DNA of 13,020 nt, from assembly GCA_964646425.1 (NCBI GenBank), contig CAZYEI010000037.1:1-13020 (forward strand), written 5' to 3'. The notes beneath the pieces are model-generated. The model was not told where the DNA came from. It did no database searches and saw nothing but the letters and a program-made list of their open reading frames with translations. The translations under genes were made by a program, and so were the position numbers. This document shows, piece after piece, positions 10,990-13,020 of the stretch (the first letter of the stretch is position 1; the number at the start of each line of letters is the position of its first letter). The DNA is from CAZYEI01 sp964646425 (lineage in GTDB: Bacteria; Bacillota_I; Bacilli_A; RFN20; JAISJY01).

Positions 10990-13020
10990 TTTTTAATGCC
11001 TCTACTACATCATGACAACGAGGACATAAATGATTCTCGTCTAATTCGTCAGTAGCAAAACGATTCCAACATCTTTCACAGCGTTCACCACTATGTTTTT
11101 CAACAAGAACTTTACTTACTTCATAAGTTTTAGCCTCCAAATTATCAACTGATTGAACACTTGAAACAATAAATAATCTTGTTTTTTCAACATCAGGTAA
11201 AGAATCAAAAAGTTCTTTTATTTCAGTATTTAATATTTCTAATTTTAATGAAGCTTCTTGTGCTGAACCAATTACACCTGAACCACGTGATTCTTCTAAA
11301 GCTTTTAAAACATCGCTACGTAATTTAATGATTAATGAATATTCTGTAAGGAGTTTATTATCAATAACATCATATTTTTTAACCATATCCAATAAATGAA
11401 CAGAAGCAGGTGAATTTTCTGTTTTAAAATAATCAAATGCTTCTTCCATTGTAAATGGTAAAATTGGAGCAAACATTCTAATCAAATGATCTAAAACAAT
11501 ATAAATTACTGTTTGAACTTGTCTACGACGTTTTGAATTACTTTCTTCACAATATAAAATATCCTTAGTTAAGTCCAAATAGAAAGAACTTAAATCATTT
11601 GTCATAAAATTCAAAAGCTCTTGAACAGCTGTAGCAAAATCATAATGATCAAATGAATTTAAATATACATTTGTAACTTTCTTTAATTTTTCAAGTACAT
11701 ATAAATCTACTTTTTCAAACTCAGTTTGATGATTAAGCTCATAATTAAATTTCTTATCTCCATAATCATTCAAATTTCCCAATAAGAAACGAATAGTATT
11801 TCTAATTTTACGATAAGTTTCACTTACTTGTTTTAGAAGTTGATCGGAAATACTAACATCTGATTGATATGCAATTGTAGCATCCCAAAGTCTTAAAATA
11901 TCAGCTCCATATTGGTTCATTACTTTTAAAGGTTCAATAACATTTCCCAAAGATTTTGACATTTTTTGACCTTTTCCATCTAAAATAAAGCCATGAGAGA
12001 CAACAGTTTTATATGGTGAACAGCCATGAAAAGCAACTGCAATAATCAATGATGAATTAAACCAACCACGATATTGGTCACTACCTTCTAAATATAAATC
12101 AGCAGGATAATCTAATCCTCTAGGTTCTAAAACAGCAGTATGCGAAGAACCACTATCAAACCATACATCCATAATATCTGTTTCTTTTTTGAATTTGCCA
12201 TTAGGACTATGTGAATTTGTATATCCCTCAGGTAATAGTTCTTTTTCAGTTAATTTATACCAAATATTTGAACCGTTTTCCTTTATCAATTTAGTAATAT
12301 GTGCAAAAACTTCTTTATCAATGATTGGAGTATCGTCTTCATTATAAATAATTGGAATAGGTACCCCCCATGCTCTTTGACGAGAAATACACCAATCAGC
12401 TCTATCAGAAATCATATTATGTAAACGAACTTCTCCCCATTCAGGATACCATGTTACATTTTTTATTTCATTTAAGATTTTTTCCCTAATTGGTGAAATA
12501 GAACAGAACCATTGAGCAGTTGCTCTAAATATAATTGGCTTTTTTGTTCTCCAATCATGAGGATAAGCATGAACAATTGTATTTGAGTGCAATAATGCTC
12601 CTACCTCATCTAACCATTTTAAAACTTCTTCATTAGCATTTTCATAAAATAAACCTGCTAGTCTAGGACCAGTTTCAGCAGTTAAAATACCTTTTTCATT
12701 AACTGGGCAAAAGGCCTCTAATCCATATTTACAACCAACAATAAAATCATCAGCACCATGACCTGGCGCTGTATGTACACAGCCAGTACCAGATTCATTT
12801 GTAACATGATCACCTAAAATAATTACAGAATCTCTTTGATATAAAGGATGTAGAGCAATAATTCCTTCTAATTCTTTTCCTTTAAACGTTTTTAATAATT
12901 TAACATCCTCTAATGATAATTCTTTTGTTAAATTATCTTCAAATTCTTTTAAAAATATTAATTTACCACGATTGCTTGTTTCAAAGACACCATACTCATA
13001 TTCGGCATTTAAACAAATAG
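10982..13020 (-). CDS. ileS: Isoleucyl-tRNA synthetase, C-terminal 678 residues (N-terminus outside window)
   Basis: Charges tRNA-Ile. The frame is open without a stop to the right edge of the window, so the gene is partial; the HIGH motif and about 240 N-terminal residues are missing. An in-frame TTG at 12592 could be mistaken for a start but is an internal Leu codon, because the 142 upstream codons encode IleRS sequence. In fragment numbering: the CP1 editing domain with HTAPGHGADD (82-91), WCISRQRAWGVPIP (209-222), DVWFDSGSSH (284-293), KMSKS (352-356), the anticodon-binding helical domain (about 420-600), and a C-terminal zinc finger with C647, C650, C665 and C668 (CERCW...CPRC). Any T-box leader would lie outside the window. 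The stop codon overlaps the lspA start. Confidence 0.98.
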   Translation of the reverse strand, partial: ICLNAEYEYGVFETSNRGKLIFLKEFEDNLTKELSLEDVKLLKTFKGKELEGIIALHPLYQRDSVIILGDHVTNESGTGCVHTAPGHGADDFIVGCKYGLEAFCPVNEKGILTAETGPRLAGLFYENANEEVLKWLDEVGALLHSNTIVHAYPHDWRTKKPIIFRATAQWFCSISPIREKILNEIKNVTWYPEWGEVRLHNMISDRADWCISRQRAWGVPIPIIYNEDDTPIIDKEVFAHITKLIKENGSNIWYKLTEKELLPEGYTNSHSPNGKFKKETDIMDVWFDSGSSHTAVLEPRGLDYPADLYLEGSDQYRGWFNSSLIIAVAFHGCSPYKTVVSHGFILDGKGQKMSKSLGNVIEPLKVMNQYGADILRLWDATIAYQSDVSISDQLLKQVSETYRKIRNTIRFLLGNLNDYGDKKFNYELNHQTEFEKVDLYVLEKLKKVTNVYLNSFDHYDFATAVQELLNFMTNDLSSFYLDLTKDILYCEESNSKRRRQVQTVIYIVLDHLIRMFAPILPFTMEEAFDYFKTENSPASVHLLDMVKKYDVIDNKLLTEYSLIIKLRSDVLKALEESRGSGVIGSAQEASLKLEILNTEIKELFDSLPDVEKTRLFIVSSVQSVDNLEAKTYEVSKVLVEKHSGERCERCWNRFATDELDENHLCPRCHDVVEALKNE

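Noticed and set aside
10982..12592. ileS read as a 536-aa gene starting at TTG 12592
   Set aside because: The frame stays open to the window edge and the 142 upstream codons encode the IleRS editing domain (HTAPGHG). The TTG is an internal Leu codon.
1..13020. CRISPR array, insertion sequence, prophage or defence cassette
   Set aside because: No spaced direct repeats, transposase, integrase or phage genes are visible. All larger frames are housekeeping or sporulation genes, apart from the one membrane protein.

Overview
The window comes from an AT-rich (by eye somewhat under 30% G+C) member of the Bacillota, most likely the class Bacilli. The reasons are a close GerE homologue, a GerM homologue, RNase HIII, MutS2, Gram-positive ribosome binding sites (AGGAGG type), and gene order matching the Bacillus chromosome. 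Trp is encoded by TGG and no reading frame is broken by TGA, so the standard bacterial code applies. All eleven visible stop codons are TAA or TAG. GerE and GerM point to a spore-former or a recent descendant of one. I cannot name the genus.

Layout. Positions 1-62 hold the 5' part of a minus-strand tRNA-Arg(TCT), cut by the window edge, with its own promoter. From 162 to 7651 there is a minus-strand block that keeps the Bacillus order mutS2 - uvrC - gerE - racE/murI - gerM - ysnB-type phosphodiesterase. Genes found between these in Bacillus are missing (sdhCAB between uvrC and gerE; rph and rdgB between gerM and ysnB). In the rph/rdgB position there is instead a plus-strand gene for a four-helix membrane protein (DUF2975-like), with its own promoter. 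rnhC (7828-8769, plus) is divergent from mutS2. A second minus-strand block runs from the right edge: ileS (N-terminus outside the window) - lspA - rluD-family pseudouridine synthase - dCMP deaminase. It is tightly packed (8-nt overlap, 14-nt gap, 11-nt gap) and looks like one operon. In Bacillus ileS-lspA-ylyB lies far from the mutS2/uvrC block, so 8770-9032 is the junction between two normally separate neighbourhoods.

Function. Most genes are housekeeping: nucleotide excision repair (UvrC), MutS2 surveillance of recombination or ribosomes, RNA:DNA hybrid removal (RnhC), D-glutamate for the cell wall (MurI), lipoprotein maturation (LspA), rRNA pseudouridylation, dUMP supply for dTTP (dCMP deaminase) and Ile-tRNA charging. 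GerE and GerM form a sporulation pair next to murI.

Non-coding structure is clear in places. There are three good rho-independent terminators and a likely fourth, a possible sigma-K-like -10 element before gerE, a dense dyad-symmetric cluster inside the 3' end of the phosphodiesterase gene, and a 110-bp element at the synteny junction with perfect 15-bp inverted ends enclosing a terminator. I saw no CRISPR array, insertion sequence, phage gene or defence cassette. No clearly new multi-gene system is present; the least explained items are the two inverted-repeat structures and the inserted membrane-protein gene.
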